A stretch of 64,000 bases of DNA from Chryseobacterium paludis (GCF_025403485.1 NZ_CP099966.1:3137001-3201000), one strand, 5' to 3'. Counted from the first letter of the stretch, positions 35,769 to 45,789 are shown. Program-made: numbers and translations. Notes: generated by a model from the sequence alone, not told the origin.

Positions 35769-35838
35769 TCCCTAAACAGCATTACCTGTTCCAGGTTCAT
35801 TGGGTATAATCTCAGCCTGTAAAAGCACCCCTTTATTT
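35769..35838 (-). ncRNA. TPP riboswitch of the TonB receptor
   Basis: The minus-strand leader contains the THI box: GGGGTGC, then CTGAGA within GGCTGAGATTATACCC, GAACCTG and CAGGTAATGC. The closing stem pairs TAAA with TTTA. It ends 75 bases before the receptor start. Binding of thiamine pyrophosphate should lower expression of the receptor when thiamine is plentiful. Confidence 0.9.
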
Positions 35839-35844
35839 CAGCCG

Positions 35845-35852
35845 CAAAATTA
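35845..35852 (-). promoter_or_regulatory. Promoter -7 element upstream of the TPP riboswitch
   Basis: Minus strand TAATTTTG matches TAnnTTTG and would start the transcript a few bases before the riboswitch. Confidence 0.6.
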
Positions 35853-36031
35853 CAAAAAATATATGAGACGAGAAACGGGGTTCTAGATTCAGCTAACTGG
35901 CTCCATTTGCGAGATTCAGGAGCAGGGCTTCGAGTTAAGAATAGTCAACATTTACGAATAATTCACGTTTTTGAAATATTCTTTTCCCAGATCGAATAAC
36001 AGGCACAAATATTTTACACCTCGCCCCTTAT

Positions 36032-36802
36032 CTAATATGCTTTGTTCTTTGAATCAATATAATAGTAGTTGATTCCATCTTTGGTTACTTCAAACATTTT
36101 CCCCAATTTCCAACTGAAGTTTCGCTTGATATTAGAATACTCAAAAGGAATGACCACTTTATTATGAACATCGATCACTCCAAATCTGTCATTATGAGAT
36201 GCTACGATCATAGGGTCTGAAACATCATCCCCTTCCATGATATGAAGATATTCATACTGAGGATAGATCTGATAATCTCTATAATCGGCTGCGTTTACGA
36301 ATTTTGAAGGTTCAATAATTCCATAGAAGCCATTCAAAATATAAGCCTGATATTGCTGTTGTTTAAATTCAGTTTTACATTTTCCCAAATCTGGATTTTT
36401 GTATTGGTAAACTCTTTTACCGGACTGATCTATTCTGTAGGAAATCAGATCTTTTTCAACAGTAGCATAATCTTTTGTTCCAAACTTTCTGATTTTTTCA
36501 TTAGGAGAGTACAAAAGATTGCAGTCTTCAGCAAAAAATACGGCAATATGATATTCAGGTTGAATAATAAATTTTCCTTTTTGATTAATATATCCGAATT
36601 TTCCATCCTTCTTTTGAGGAATCAGGACAGGAATATCTTCATTAATAAATACCAGATCAGGATTAATTTTAGGTTGAGCTACTTTTTTCTGAACCGTTTT
36701 TGAAGTTTTTTTAACCTGATATTTTTTCACAGATTTTGTTTGGGAAAAAACAAAAACCGAAATAAAGAGGGATAGAAGACTTATTGTGTTTTTCACTTTC
36801 AT
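36032..36802 (-). CDS. Exported WG-repeat protein
   Basis: A 256-residue protein with a signal peptide (LLSLFISVFVFSQ) and a basic, Lys/Thr/Val-rich stretch at about 20-45. The WG-type repeat segment is KFGYINQKGKFIIQPEY near residue 68-84, and RFGVIDVHNKVVIPFEYSNI near 205-225 is a second. WG repeats form small beta modules of unknown ligand. The start at 36802 is the second of two adjacent Met codons. No operon partner is visible. Confidence 0.82.
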   Translation of the reverse strand: MKVKNTISLLSLFISVFVFSQTKSVKKYQVKKTSKTVQKKVAQPKINPDLVFINEDIPVLIPQKKDGKFGYINQKGKFIIQPEYHIAVFFAEDCNLLYSPNEKIRKFGTKDYATVEKDLISYRIDQSGKRVYQYKNPDLGKCKTEFKQQQYQAYILNGFYGIIEPSKFVNAADYRDYQIYPQYEYLHIMEGDDVSDPMIVASHNDRFGVIDVHNKVVIPFEYSNIKRNFSWKLGKMFEVTKDGINYYYIDSKNKAY

Positions 36803-36952
36803 CATTTTTTTGCAAAAGTACAGCCAAAATAGAAAATATAAAAATCATATTTATAAAGAATCTAAATAATTACACCCTGATAAAATATTAAAAATTCGTA
36901 ATTTTGGGAACATTTTTAATTGTTTGATAATTTTAAAACGTATTGAGATCGA

Positions 36953-37240
36953 ACTTTTGACACTAACATGATCAAAAAAGTATCCGAACGTTACCCGGAA
37001 AGAGTTTTTTGCGGCAAGAAAGATTACAGGTAAGCTACTTACACTTTTCAGACAAGGCCCTTTTATAATCACTTTTGGGACGGAATTATTATCTCACATT
37101 TTTAAAAGAGGTATAGATTATGCTGATTTTACTTCAGTCCATCTTGCATATCAAGATTCGACAGCTCAAATGGTATTATTGTAGTTTATACAGACTGGCA
37201 AAAAATGTGGCAGTACTACGAACTGCGTTATAAATTTACC
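36953..37240 (+). pseudogene. Decayed 5' fragment of an aconitase gene
   Basis: This stretch reads like the first about 100 codons of the intact aconitase at 40374, but broken. From 36968 it gives MIKKVSERYPERV, against [13 protein letters not shown] in the intact copy. After a frameshift come AARKIT and LLTL, then in another frame YNHFWDG (intact: YTHLWEG), then YQDSTAQMVLL, a stop replacing Gln, and FIQTGK (intact: FMQAGK). Over the first 54 bases identity by eye is about three quarters, with many third-position changes. The normal start codon is also lost. The tail runs into the spurious N-terminal extension of acnB. Confidence 0.88.
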
Positions 37241-37267
37241 TTTAACATTGAAAAAGAGACTTCTATT

Positions 37268-40048
37268 ATGAATATTTATAAGGATTACATCAAAGAGATT
37301 GAAGAAAGAAAAAACCAGGGGCTTAATCCAAAGCCAATTGATGGTGCTGAATTACTAAGTGAAATTATCACACAAATTAAAGATTCAGGTAATGCAGATC
37401 GATCGGAGTCTCTTAAATTTTTCATTTATAACACCTTACCCGGAACGACAAGTGCAGCGGGAGTGAAAGCTAAATTTTTAAAAGAAATTATTCTGGGTGA
37501 ATCTCTAATAGATGAGATCTCACCAGCTTATGCTTTTGAGTTGTTATCTCATATGAAAGGTGGCCCTTCAATTGAAGTGTTGCTGGATCTGGCTTTGGGT
37601 AATGATATATCTATTGCCAAAGAAGCGGCAAACGTTCTTAAAACACAGGTTTTCCTTTATGATGCTGATACAAATCGTTTAAAGGAAGCATTCAATTGCG
37701 GTAATGAAATCGCAAAAGAAATTATTGAAAGCTATGCACAAGCAGAGTTTTTCACTAAACTACCGGAAGTTGCTGAAGAGATTAAAGTAGTGACATTTAT
37801 TGCTGGTGAAGGGGATATTTCAACTGACTTACTTTCTCCGGGTAATCAGGCTCACTCAAGATCAGACCGTGAACTTCACGGTAAATGTATGATTACTCCT
37901 CAAGCGCAGGATGAAATTAAAGCATTACAGGCACAACATCCTGACAAAAGTGTGATGTTGATTGCAGAGAGAGGAACAATGGGTGTAGGCTCATCAAGAA
38001 TGTCAGGGGTAAACAACGTAGCTTTATGGACTGGTAAACAAGCAAGCCCATATATCCCATTCGTAAACATAGCTCCAATTGTAGGAGGAACAAACGGTAT
38101 TTCTCCAATTTTCCTTACAACTGTTGATGTTACAGGAGGTATTGGTATTGACCTTAAAAACTGGGTAAAAAAACTGGATGCAGATGGCAACCCGATCCGT
38201 AATGAAAATGGAGAACCCATCCTTGAGGAAACTTATTCTGTAGCTACAGGAACTGTTCTTACCATTAATACAAAGACAAAAAAACTTTATAATGGTGATC
38301 AAGAGCTGATTGACATTTCTAAGGCATTCACTCCACAGAAAGTTGAATTTATAAAAGCTGGTGGATCATACGCTATCGTATTTGGTAAAAAACTTCAGAC
38401 ATTTGCAGCAAAACTTCTAGGAATAGAAACACCCCTTGTTTTTGCTTCGTCAAAAGAAATTTCTCATGAGGGACAGGGTCTTACAGCAGTAGAAAAAATA
38501 TTCAACAGAAATGCAGTAGGTACAACACCAGGAAAAGTGTTACACGCAGGTTCAGATGTTCGTGTAGAAGTTAATATCGTTGGTTCACAGGACACAACTG
38601 GTCTTATGACTTCTCAGGAATTGGAATCAATGGCGGCTACAGTAATTTCCCCAATTGTTGATGGTGCATACCAATCAGGTTGTCACACCGCTTCAGTATG
38701 GGACAAAAAAGCTCAGGCCAACATTCCAAAATTAATGAAATTCATGAACGATTTCGGTTTGATCACAGCTCGTGACCCGAAAGGTGAATATCACGCTATG
38801 ACTGACGTGATTCACAAAGTTCTTAATGATATAACAATCGATGAGTGGGCAATCATTATTGGTGGTGACTCACACACAAGAATGTCCAAAGGTGTTGCTT
38901 TTGGAGCAGATTCAGGAACAGTTGCTCTTGCACTCGCTACAGGTGAGGCTTCTATGCCAATTCCCGAATCTGTTAAGGTAACATTCAAAGGAAACATGAA
39001 GGAGCATATGGATTTCCGTGATGTGGTTCATGCAACACAAGCTCAAATGCTTAAACAGTTTGGAGGAGAGAATGTATTCCAGGGAAGAATCATCGAGGTT
39101 CACATTGGAACGCTTCCTGCTGACCAGGCATTCACATTTACAGACTGGACTGCCGAAATGAAGGCAAAAGCTTCTATCAATATTTCTGAAGATAGCACCC
39201 TAATTGAATCATTGGAAATTGCAAAAGGCAGAATCCAGATCATGATTGACAAAGGCATGGATAATCATAATCAGGTTCTTCAGGGATTAATTAACAAAGC
39301 TGACAAGAGAATCGCTGAAATCAGATCAGGTGAAAAACCGGCTCTAACTCCAGATGCAAATGCTAAGTATTATGCTGAAGTGGTTGTTGATCTTGATGTG
39401 ATTATAGAACCAATGATTGCCGATCCTGATGTAAACAATGATGATGTTTCTAAACGATACACCCATGATACGATCAGAGCGCTTTCTTTTTATGGAGGAG
39501 AGAAAAAAGTAGATCTTGGTTTTGTTGGATCTTGTATGGTTCACAAAGGAGATTTGAAAATTGTTTCTCAAATGCTTAAAAATATTGAAAGACAGCAAGG
39601 CAAAGTTGAGTTTAATGCTCCACTTGTTGTAGCTGCACCAACATACAACATCATCGATGAATTAAAAGCAGAAGGAGACTGGGAGTTTTTAGAAAAATAC
39701 TCTGGCTTCGAATTTGATGATAATACTCCTAAAGGCGAGGCTCGTGTTGAATATAAAAACATGATGTATCTTGAACGCCCCGGATGTAACCTTTGTATGG
39801 GTAATCAGGAAAAAGCGGCTAAAGGAGATACTGTATTAGCGACTTCTACCCGTCTTTTCCAAGGAAGAGTAGTTGAAGATTCTGAGCGTAAAAAAGGAGA
39901 ATCTCTACTTGCATCAACTCCGGTTGTTGTTCTATCTGCTATCATTGGAAGAATTCCTAACATAGACGAATATAAAGCTGCAGTTGAGGGCATTGACCTG
40001 ACTAAGTTTGTACCCCCTATTAAAGAACTGGTTCAGGTTGGTCATTAA
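37268..40048 (+). CDS. acnB: Aconitate hydratase B (bifunctional aconitase/2-methylisocitrate dehydratase)
   Basis: A 926-residue AcnB-type aconitase, which isomerises citrate to isocitrate in the TCA cycle. The N-terminal HEAT-like domain characteristic of AcnB (residues about 1-160) is present. The iron-sulfur cluster cysteines are in VGSCMVHKGD and in RPGCNLCMGN near the C-terminus, and GGDSHTRMSKG and CHTASVWD are family blocks. The start at 37268 is preferred: the longer frame from 37205 is built from the decayed aconitase fragment. Unusually, it sits next to a second, mitochondrial-type aconitase on the same strand. Confidence 0.96.
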   Translation: MNIYKDYIKEIEERKNQGLNPKPIDGAELLSEIITQIKDSGNADRSESLKFFIYNTLPGTTSAAGVKAKFLKEIILGESLIDEISPAYAFELLSHMKGGPSIEVLLDLALGNDISIAKEAANVLKTQVFLYDADTNRLKEAFNCGNEIAKEIIESYAQAEFFTKLPEVAEEIKVVTFIAGEGDISTDLLSPGNQAHSRSDRELHGKCMITPQAQDEIKALQAQHPDKSVMLIAERGTMGVGSSRMSGVNNVALWTGKQASPYIPFVNIAPIVGGTNGISPIFLTTVDVTGGIGIDLKNWVKKLDADGNPIRNENGEPILEETYSVATGTVLTINTKTKKLYNGDQELIDISKAFTPQKVEFIKAGGSYAIVFGKKLQTFAAKLLGIETPLVFASSKEISHEGQGLTAVEKIFNRNAVGTTPGKVLHAGSDVRVEVNIVGSQDTTGLMTSQELESMAATVISPIVDGAYQSGCHTASVWDKKAQANIPKLMKFMNDFGLITARDPKGEYHAMTDVIHKVLNDITIDEWAIIIGGDSHTRMSKGVAFGADSGTVALALATGEASMPIPESVKVTFKGNMKEHMDFRDVVHATQAQMLKQFGGENVFQGRIIEVHIGTLPADQAFTFTDWTAEMKAKASINISEDSTLIESLEIAKGRIQIMIDKGMDNHNQVLQGLINKADKRIAEIRSGEKPALTPDANAKYYAEVVVDLDVIIEPMIADPDVNNDDVSKRYTHDTIRALSFYGGEKKVDLGFVGSCMVHKGDLKIVSQMLKNIERQQGKVEFNAPLVVAAPTYNIIDELKAEGDWEFLEKYSGFEFDDNTPKGEARVEYKNMMYLERPGCNLCMGNQEKAAKGDTVLATSTRLFQGRVVEDSERKKGESLLASTPVVVLSAIIGRIPNIDEYKAAVEGIDLTKFVPPIKELVQVGH

Positions 40049-40090
40049 CAGCATTAAATGACAAGTCAAAAGACTGTTTTACATTATATA

Positions 40091-40131
40091 AGAAAGATTT
40101 TAATCCATTGGATTTGAAATCTTTCTTTTTT
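40091..40131 (+). terminator. Intrinsic terminator of acnB
   Basis: AGAAAGATTT pairs with AAATCTTTCT around a 16-base loop that can itself fold (AATCC/GGATT), followed by a T-run. It lies 42 bases after the acnB stop. The remaining spacer to the next gene holds an inverted repeat and a promoter. Confidence 0.75.
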
Positions 40132-40250
40132 TATTTAGAACCTTTCCATTTAAGAGTCAGTAGAATTATTTTAACCTATGTCAACGGCTCAAAAATTATT
40201 TTTTCCTTAACTTGATAGGTATTAAAAATATTAATGATTCATCTTATTTA

Positions 40251-40268
40251 TACCATTTTTAAATGGTA
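40251..40268. promoter_or_regulatory. Inverted repeat, operator-like
   Basis: TACCATTT and AAATGGTA form 8-base arms around TT. It is centred about 28 bases upstream of the aconitase -7 element, where it would overlap the -33 region, a position suited to a repressor. Confidence 0.45.
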
Positions 40269-40286
40269 GGAATAGAATTTGATGAG

Positions 40287-40294
40287 TACATTTG
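40287..40294 (+). promoter_or_regulatory. Promoter -7 element for the second aconitase
   Basis: TACATTTG fits TAnnTTTG, 79 bases before the start codon. An operator-like inverted repeat lies directly upstream. Confidence 0.5.
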
Positions 40295-40373
40295 AGGAAT
40301 TTCTGCTCCTAATTTTAAATTTTTTAAATTAAAGTCCGGAAAAAATTATTGAAAAAGAAAAATTAAAATAGAT

Positions 40374-42641
40374 ATGACTTTCGACATTGATATGATTAAA
40401 AAGGTGTACGAGCGCTACCCCGAGAGAATTGCTGCGGCAAGACAAATCGTGGCAAAACCTCTTACGCTATCTGAAAAAATATTATACACCCACCTTTGGG
40501 AAGGAAATGCAACACAAGCACATGAAAGGGGAAATTCTTATGTAGATTTCGCTCCAGACAGAGTAGCCATGCAGGATGCAACAGCGCAGATGGCACTTTT
40601 ACAATTCATGCAGGCTGGAAAAGCTAAAGTGGCTGTTCCTTCAACTGCTCATGCCGATCACCTGATCCAGGCAAGAGTAGGTGCAGAATCAGATTTACAG
40701 GAAGGTATCAACAAAAACTCTGAAGTTTTCAATTTCCTGAGTTCTGTTTGTGATAAATATGGAATTGGCTTCTGGAAGCCGGGAGCTGGTATCATTCACC
40801 AGGTTGTATTGGAGAACTATGCTTTCCCTGGAGGTATGATGATCGGTACGGACTCTCATACGGTAAATGCAGGAGGCCTTGGTATGGTAGCCATCGGAGT
40901 AGGTGGTGCTGATGCGGTAGATGTAATGGCAGGAATGGCTTGGGAACTTAAAATGCCTAAATTGATCGGTATCAAATTAACCGGTAAAATGAGTGGCTGG
41001 ACTTCTGCAAAAGATGTGATCTTAAAAGTGGCAGGAATCCTTACCGTAAAAGGGGGAACAGGATGTATCGTAGAATATTTCGGAGAAGGAGCAGAATCTC
41101 TTTCAGCAACAGGTAAAGGAACCATCTGTAACATGGGTGCTGAAATCGGAGCGACTACTTCTACTTTCGGATATGATGATTCAATGAGAAGATACTTGGC
41201 AGCAACAGGAAGACAAGATGTAGTAGATGCGGCTGACAAAATTGCAGAACACCTAACTGGTGATGCTGAAGTATATGCAAACCCTGAACAATATTTTGAC
41301 CAAGTAATCGAAATTAACCTTTCAGAACTGGCACCTCACTTAAACGGACCTTTTACTCCAGATTTAGCAACTCCTGTTTCTGAATTCAGAGCTAAAGCTG
41401 AAGCTAACGGATGGCCATTAGAAGTTGAATGGGCTCTTATCGGTTCTTGTACCAACTCTTCTTACGAAGATTTATCAAGAGCTGCTTCTATCGTTGAAGA
41501 TGCGGTAGCAAAAGGAGTAAAACCAAAAGCAATCTTAGGAATCAACCCTGGATCCGAGCAAGTGAAATTCACAGCAGAAAGAGATGGTTTCTTAGATTCT
41601 TTCAGAAAATTTGAAAACACGAGAATCTTTACGAACGCTTGTGGGCCTTGTATCGGACAATGGGACAGAGAAGGTGCTGATAAAGGAGAGAAAAACTCAA
41701 TCATCCACTCTTTCAACAGAAACTTTGCAAAGAGAGCAGATGGTAATCCAAATACTCATGCTTTCGTAGCTTCTCCAGAAATGGTAGCAGCAGTAGCAAT
41801 TTCAGGAAGATTAGACTTTAACCCTATTACAGATACATTAACTGCAGAAAACGGTGATCAGGTAAGACTTGACGAGCCAAAAGGATCTGAATTACCGGCT
41901 AAAGGATTTGCTGTAGATGACAACGGTTACCAGGCTCCATCTGAAGATGGTTCGTCCGTAGTAGTAAAGGTAAGCCCTACATCTGATAGACTTCAATTGC
42001 TGGAAGAATTCCCAGCTTGGGATGGTAAAAACATTACCGGAGCTAAAATTCTAATTAAAGCTTTCGGAAAATGTACAACCGACCATATTTCTATGGCTGG
42101 GCCATGGTTGAAATATAGAGGTCACCTTGATAACATTTCAAATAACATGTTGATTGGAGCTGTCAATGCTTACAACATGGAAACGAATCATGTTAAAAAT
42201 GAATTAACAGGTGAATTTGGTGAAGTTCCTGCTGTACAGAGAGCTTATAAAGCTGCTGGAATTCCTACGATTGTAGTAGGAGATCAAAATTATGGTGAAG
42301 GTTCATCAAGAGAGCATGCCGCAATGGAACCAAGACATCTTGGTGTAAAAGCAGTATTGGTAAAATCATTTGCACGAATCCACGAAACGAATCTTAAAAA
42401 ACAAGGTATGTTAGGGTTAACATTTGCTAATGAAGCTGATTATGATAAAATCTTAGAAGATGATACTGTTAACTTCTTAGATCTTGATCAGTTTGCCCCA
42501 GAAAAACAGCTTACACTAGAATTTGTACATGCTGATGGAACAAAAGACATTATTATGGCAAACCATACGTACAATGCTCAACAAATTGACTGGTTCAAAG
42601 CAGGTTCTGCGCTAAACCTTATCAAGAAACAGGAAAACTAA
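40374..42641 (+). CDS. Aconitate hydratase, mitochondrial type
   Basis: A 755-residue aconitase of the mitochondrial/AcnA-like class. The [4Fe-4S] ligands are Cys in IGSCTNSS and the pair in [12 protein letters not shown], and substrate residues lie in [15 protein letters not shown]. It catalyses the same step as AcnB, and the pair may differ in oxidative stability or in timing. A broken copy of its 5' end lies on the other side of acnB. It ends at a strong terminator. The start follows the typical [16 protein letters not shown]. Confidence 0.96.
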   Translation: MTFDIDMIKKVYERYPERIAAARQIVAKPLTLSEKILYTHLWEGNATQAHERGNSYVDFAPDRVAMQDATAQMALLQFMQAGKAKVAVPSTAHADHLIQARVGAESDLQEGINKNSEVFNFLSSVCDKYGIGFWKPGAGIIHQVVLENYAFPGGMMIGTDSHTVNAGGLGMVAIGVGGADAVDVMAGMAWELKMPKLIGIKLTGKMSGWTSAKDVILKVAGILTVKGGTGCIVEYFGEGAESLSATGKGTICNMGAEIGATTSTFGYDDSMRRYLAATGRQDVVDAADKIAEHLTGDAEVYANPEQYFDQVIEINLSELAPHLNGPFTPDLATPVSEFRAKAEANGWPLEVEWALIGSCTNSSYEDLSRAASIVEDAVAKGVKPKAILGINPGSEQVKFTAERDGFLDSFRKFENTRIFTNACGPCIGQWDREGADKGEKNSIIHSFNRNFAKRADGNPNTHAFVASPEMVAAVAISGRLDFNPITDTLTAENGDQVRLDEPKGSELPAKGFAVDDNGYQAPSEDGSSVVVKVSPTSDRLQLLEEFPAWDGKNITGAKILIKAFGKCTTDHISMAGPWLKYRGHLDNISNNMLIGAVNAYNMETNHVKNELTGEFGEVPAVQRAYKAAGIPTIVVGDQNYGEGSSREHAAMEPRHLGVKAVLVKSFARIHETNLKKQGMLGLTFANEADYDKILEDDTVNFLDLDQFAPEKQLTLEFVHADGTKDIIMANHTYNAQQIDWFKAGSALNLIKKQEN

Positions 42642-42665
42642 ATAAATTTTAGTTCTATATAATTA

Positions 42666-42690
42666 AAGCCTCGCAAATGCGAGGCTTTTT
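42666..42690 (+). terminator. Intrinsic terminator of the second aconitase
   Basis: AAGCCTCGCA pairs with TGCGAGGCTT and is followed by T5. It is GC-rich and lies 24 bases after the stop codon. It can also serve the opposing receptor gene. Confidence 0.85.
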
Positions 42691-42713
42691 CTTTTCCAGT
42701 TTGGATTATATTA

Positions 42714-45458
42714 TTAAAATTTAAATTCAACTCTTGCGAATAAAAATCTCCCACCAATACCATATTGGGAAACCTGTCTCGAATAAACAAACTGATTATC
42801 TGCAGTTAAAGAATTGATAAGAGGATTTTTAGAAGGCATAACATTGAATATATTATTACTTCCTATTGTTGCTGAAACATTTTTATTAAAATCATATCCA
42901 ACAGAAAGATCGGTTACAAAGCGATTATTCAATACAAAATGTTCCTGTTTACCTACAACTCCATCAAAGTTAGCATCCAAAACATCAGCATCTGTTACCT
43001 TACCAAAGAAAGAATTTCTTACCAGAACATTAAAGGCAGAAAATTTTAGAGCATTCGAAAGAGTAGCTTTTACACGAGGAACTGCTTCTTCAAAATACAC
43101 TCTGTTAGGCTCTGAAAAATAACTATCAATTTGACTTACTAACTTGGGAGACGCATGGATCTCACCAATCCTTTTGGTCTGATTAAGATTGAAACCAAAA
43201 TAGTTTTCCAGGCTAATTCCAGAACCTAATCTCGTGGTCTGTGAAATAGTAAGATCAAGTCCTTTTGTTTGCGAATCAACTGCATTAGCAAAGAAATTAG
43301 CAGCGCTCGCCCTGGCAAGATCAAAAGCATTTTGAAGAACAGCTTGGTCAGATCCCGGAGCGAAAGTTCCATCCGGTCGCGAAAACAAGTCAGTTAATAC
43401 CACTCTGTCTTTAATTTTAATATAATAGACATCTGCTGTAACGACCAAATTCAGTTTCGGAACTTTCCAAGTAAGCCCAGTACTATAAGATTGGGAAGTT
43501 TCCTGTTTCAATTTTGGAATTCCCAAAGCCTGTGCCGCTTCAGAATTATTTCTAAAGGTTCCCACCTGTGTAGTCTGTCCCTGCTGAATCAACGTAGATG
43601 TTGAACTATAATAAATCTGAGCCAATGATGGTGCTCTAAAACCTGTAGATACAGCGCCTCTCCAATTGAAATTATCAACCAATCTTACATTGGTCGCAAA
43701 TTTATAATTGAATGTTGATCCAAAATCTGAATAATTCTCATATCGTAATGCTCCTTCTACCAACCACCAATCAGTTGGCTCCAGTTCAACATCCAAATAT
43801 CCCGCAACACTATTTCTATTACCAGAAACTGCATTATCAGGGCTGAAACCCGGAAATACCTGTGAACCGGCAGGTCTGGTATTTCCAAAAAAATCGGTTA
43901 CCAACTCATTTTTAGGAGTATTGACTGTTACTACATTTCCAAAAATATCATAAGAAGCATAAGAGTTTTCTTTACCCGCATTCACTTTATAATTTTCGTA
44001 ACGGTACTCTCCTCCAAAAGCTATGTTTAGCCCATGTAGTACATCATATTTTTTTGAGAAATCAAGATTAAGTGTGTTCTGTAAAAACTCTAAACCTCCG
44101 GCATCAAAACTTCTTGGAGAGTTACTAACCAGGGAAGAATTAAAAGTATTTACTACTCCGAAATTGAATATGTTTTTACCAAAAGTATTGCTTAGGTCTA
44201 CATTCCAGCCATTCCATTTTCCTTTAATTCCAGCTGCATAAGAATAGTCATTAATGGTTGCTTCAATCTGTGGTAAATATCCGTTAGGGGTAATAAAATT
44301 GATATTCCTTTCCGTATTTGGTAAACGGAAAAAACCACCCGCATTTCCTAACCTGTAGCTATAACCACCAAAAGAATAAACTTTCCAGTCATCATTAATA
44401 GGAACTTCTGAATTATAGTACACCTGTGCCGACTGCAGTTTCGATTGTCCAGCTCTGATACTGAAATCTTTTCGTTCTAATCCTCTGTAAGCAAGTTCAT
44501 CATTAGTAACGTCTCCACCCAGTAATCCCTGTAATGTTGAAATACTATTTGCATTTGAAATTTGCGACTGTAAATCAGATGAAAAGTAATTTACTTTTGT
44601 TGCATATTGCTTGATCGCATTGATAATCTGTTGGTTATTAGGTGTATTACCAATATTTTTATACAATCCATCAATGTCCACTCCATCTTGTGCTGCTCTA
44701 TAGTTAATGGCATTATAGGCATTGTAAATATCACCATTTCTCACCCCTGCTCTTGAATAAGGATCCCGATATTGCGTTGATGTGGTAATATTAAAAAAAC
44801 CTTGTTTCCCCAATTTAAAACCATAATTAAGATCTAAGGAAATGGTTTCTCCATCCAAGCCTCCCGAAAAATTATTGGTAACAGGTGAAGCATATCCACC
44901 CAAAAATAGTTGACCAGAAAAACCTAATCTCTTTTTAAGACCTAAATTGACAACTCCGGCAATCGCATCGGAACCATATTGTGCAGAAGCACCGTCTCTT
45001 AATACTTCGATTTTATCCAATGCAAAAGCAGGAATAGCATTAAGGTCTGTTCCTACAGAACCTCTTCCAGGTGTAAGGGTAACGTTAATCAGTGAAGATT
45101 GGTGTCTTCTTTTTCCATTAAATAAGACTAAAACCTGATCCGGTCCTAACCCTCTTAGTTGTGCCGGATCGACAAAATCGGTTCCATCATTCACAGTATG
45201 TGATGTAGAAGAAAAAGAAGGGACTATATAGTTTAAGGCCTGACTTATATTATTAACCGGACTTTGTTTCAATATTTTTGAAATATTAATAACATCTACC
45301 GGAACGGGTGTATCTGTTAGTGATCTACCAGATCCTCTGGATCCAAGTAGAACCACCTCGTCTATTTTCTTAGATTTTATAGTATCTGATTGTGCGTAGT
45401 AAAATGTCGAAATAAGGGTGGCTGAAGTGATGATACTTCTGTGTTTAAAATTGCGCAT
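42714..45458 (-). CDS. TonB-dependent receptor with sulfur-type leader
   Basis: A 914-residue outer-membrane receptor from the Met at 45458 (MRNFKHRSIITSATLIS). The plug domain contains AQLRGLGPDQVLVLFNGKRRH and EVLRDGASAQYGSDAIAGVVN; a 22-stranded barrel follows, and the C-terminus ends FLFARVEFKF, as expected for barrel assembly. The substrate is not obvious from the sequence. Its leader of over 400 bases contains an S-box-like RNA and a Cys/Met-rich small ORF, suggesting that expression responds to sulfur amino acids. I infer import of a sulfur compound or a methionine/cysteine-related nutrient. Confidence 0.88.
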   Translation of the reverse strand: MRNFKHRSIITSATLISTFYYAQSDTIKSKKIDEVVLLGSRGSGRSLTDTPVPVDVINISKILKQSPVNNISQALNYIVPSFSSTSHTVNDGTDFVDPAQLRGLGPDQVLVLFNGKRRHQSSLINVTLTPGRGSVGTDLNAIPAFALDKIEVLRDGASAQYGSDAIAGVVNLGLKKRLGFSGQLFLGGYASPVTNNFSGGLDGETISLDLNYGFKLGKQGFFNITTSTQYRDPYSRAGVRNGDIYNAYNAINYRAAQDGVDIDGLYKNIGNTPNNQQIINAIKQYATKVNYFSSDLQSQISNANSISTLQGLLGGDVTNDELAYRGLERKDFSIRAGQSKLQSAQVYYNSEVPINDDWKVYSFGGYSYRLGNAGGFFRLPNTERNINFITPNGYLPQIEATINDYSYAAGIKGKWNGWNVDLSNTFGKNIFNFGVVNTFNSSLVSNSPRSFDAGGLEFLQNTLNLDFSKKYDVLHGLNIAFGGEYRYENYKVNAGKENSYASYDIFGNVVTVNTPKNELVTDFFGNTRPAGSQVFPGFSPDNAVSGNRNSVAGYLDVELEPTDWWLVEGALRYENYSDFGSTFNYKFATNVRLVDNFNWRGAVSTGFRAPSLAQIYYSSTSTLIQQGQTTQVGTFRNNSEAAQALGIPKLKQETSQSYSTGLTWKVPKLNLVVTADVYYIKIKDRVVLTDLFSRPDGTFAPGSDQAVLQNAFDLARASAANFFANAVDSQTKGLDLTISQTTRLGSGISLENYFGFNLNQTKRIGEIHASPKLVSQIDSYFSEPNRVYFEEAVPRVKATLSNALKFSAFNVLVRNSFFGKVTDADVLDANFDGVVGKQEHFVLNNRFVTDLSVGYDFNKNVSATIGSNNIFNVMPSKNPLINSLTADNQFVYSRQVSQYGIGGRFLFARVEFKF

Positions 45459-45590
45459 GTGTTTTATCTTTTTTGTATTAATGATTGTCTGCTTAAAGCT
45501 TTTAAGCAATAGAAATTCCTAACCCTGCAAGTACAAGGCTAAAAAAGGAAATGATAAACGGTTTTATTAGTTAATAGAAACTAAAGGAAG

Positions 45591-45719
45591 CTAAGAACAG
45601 CAACACATACACATCGAATAATGATATGCATATTGATAGAAATAATGAAGCTTCGCTTCAGTATTCAAAAGACAAAAAGTCAAATTTGTTGTGGTGTCAT
45701 TTCCCGTGTTCTTAAACAT
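45591..45719 (-). CDS. Cys/Met-rich small leader ORF, 42 residues
   Basis: An intact ORF of 42 codons ending HYSMCMCCCS, so five of the last seven residues before the final serine are Cys or Met runs. It lies in the 5' leader of the receptor gene: its stop is 132 bases before the receptor start and its start is about 70 bases after the S-box-like element. Its N-terminal half (MFKNTGNDTTTNLTFC) is unremarkable. Cys-rich leader peptides are known as translation-coupled sensors of cysteine in other bacteria. I infer such a role here; no canonical terminator or antiterminator was found by eye. Confidence 0.6.
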   Translation of the reverse strand: MFKNTGNDTTTNLTFCLLNTEAKLHYFYQYAYHYSMCMCCCS

Positions 45720-45789
45720 TGATTTATACTTTAAAACAAAAATTATAAGATGGGAAGAATAGAGTAAACATTTTTTCCGAAACTGAGTC

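Noticed and set aside
37205..37267. In-frame upstream extension of acnB
   Set aside because: The extension overlaps the decayed aconitase fragment and has no AcnB-like sequence; the family N-terminus begins at 37268.
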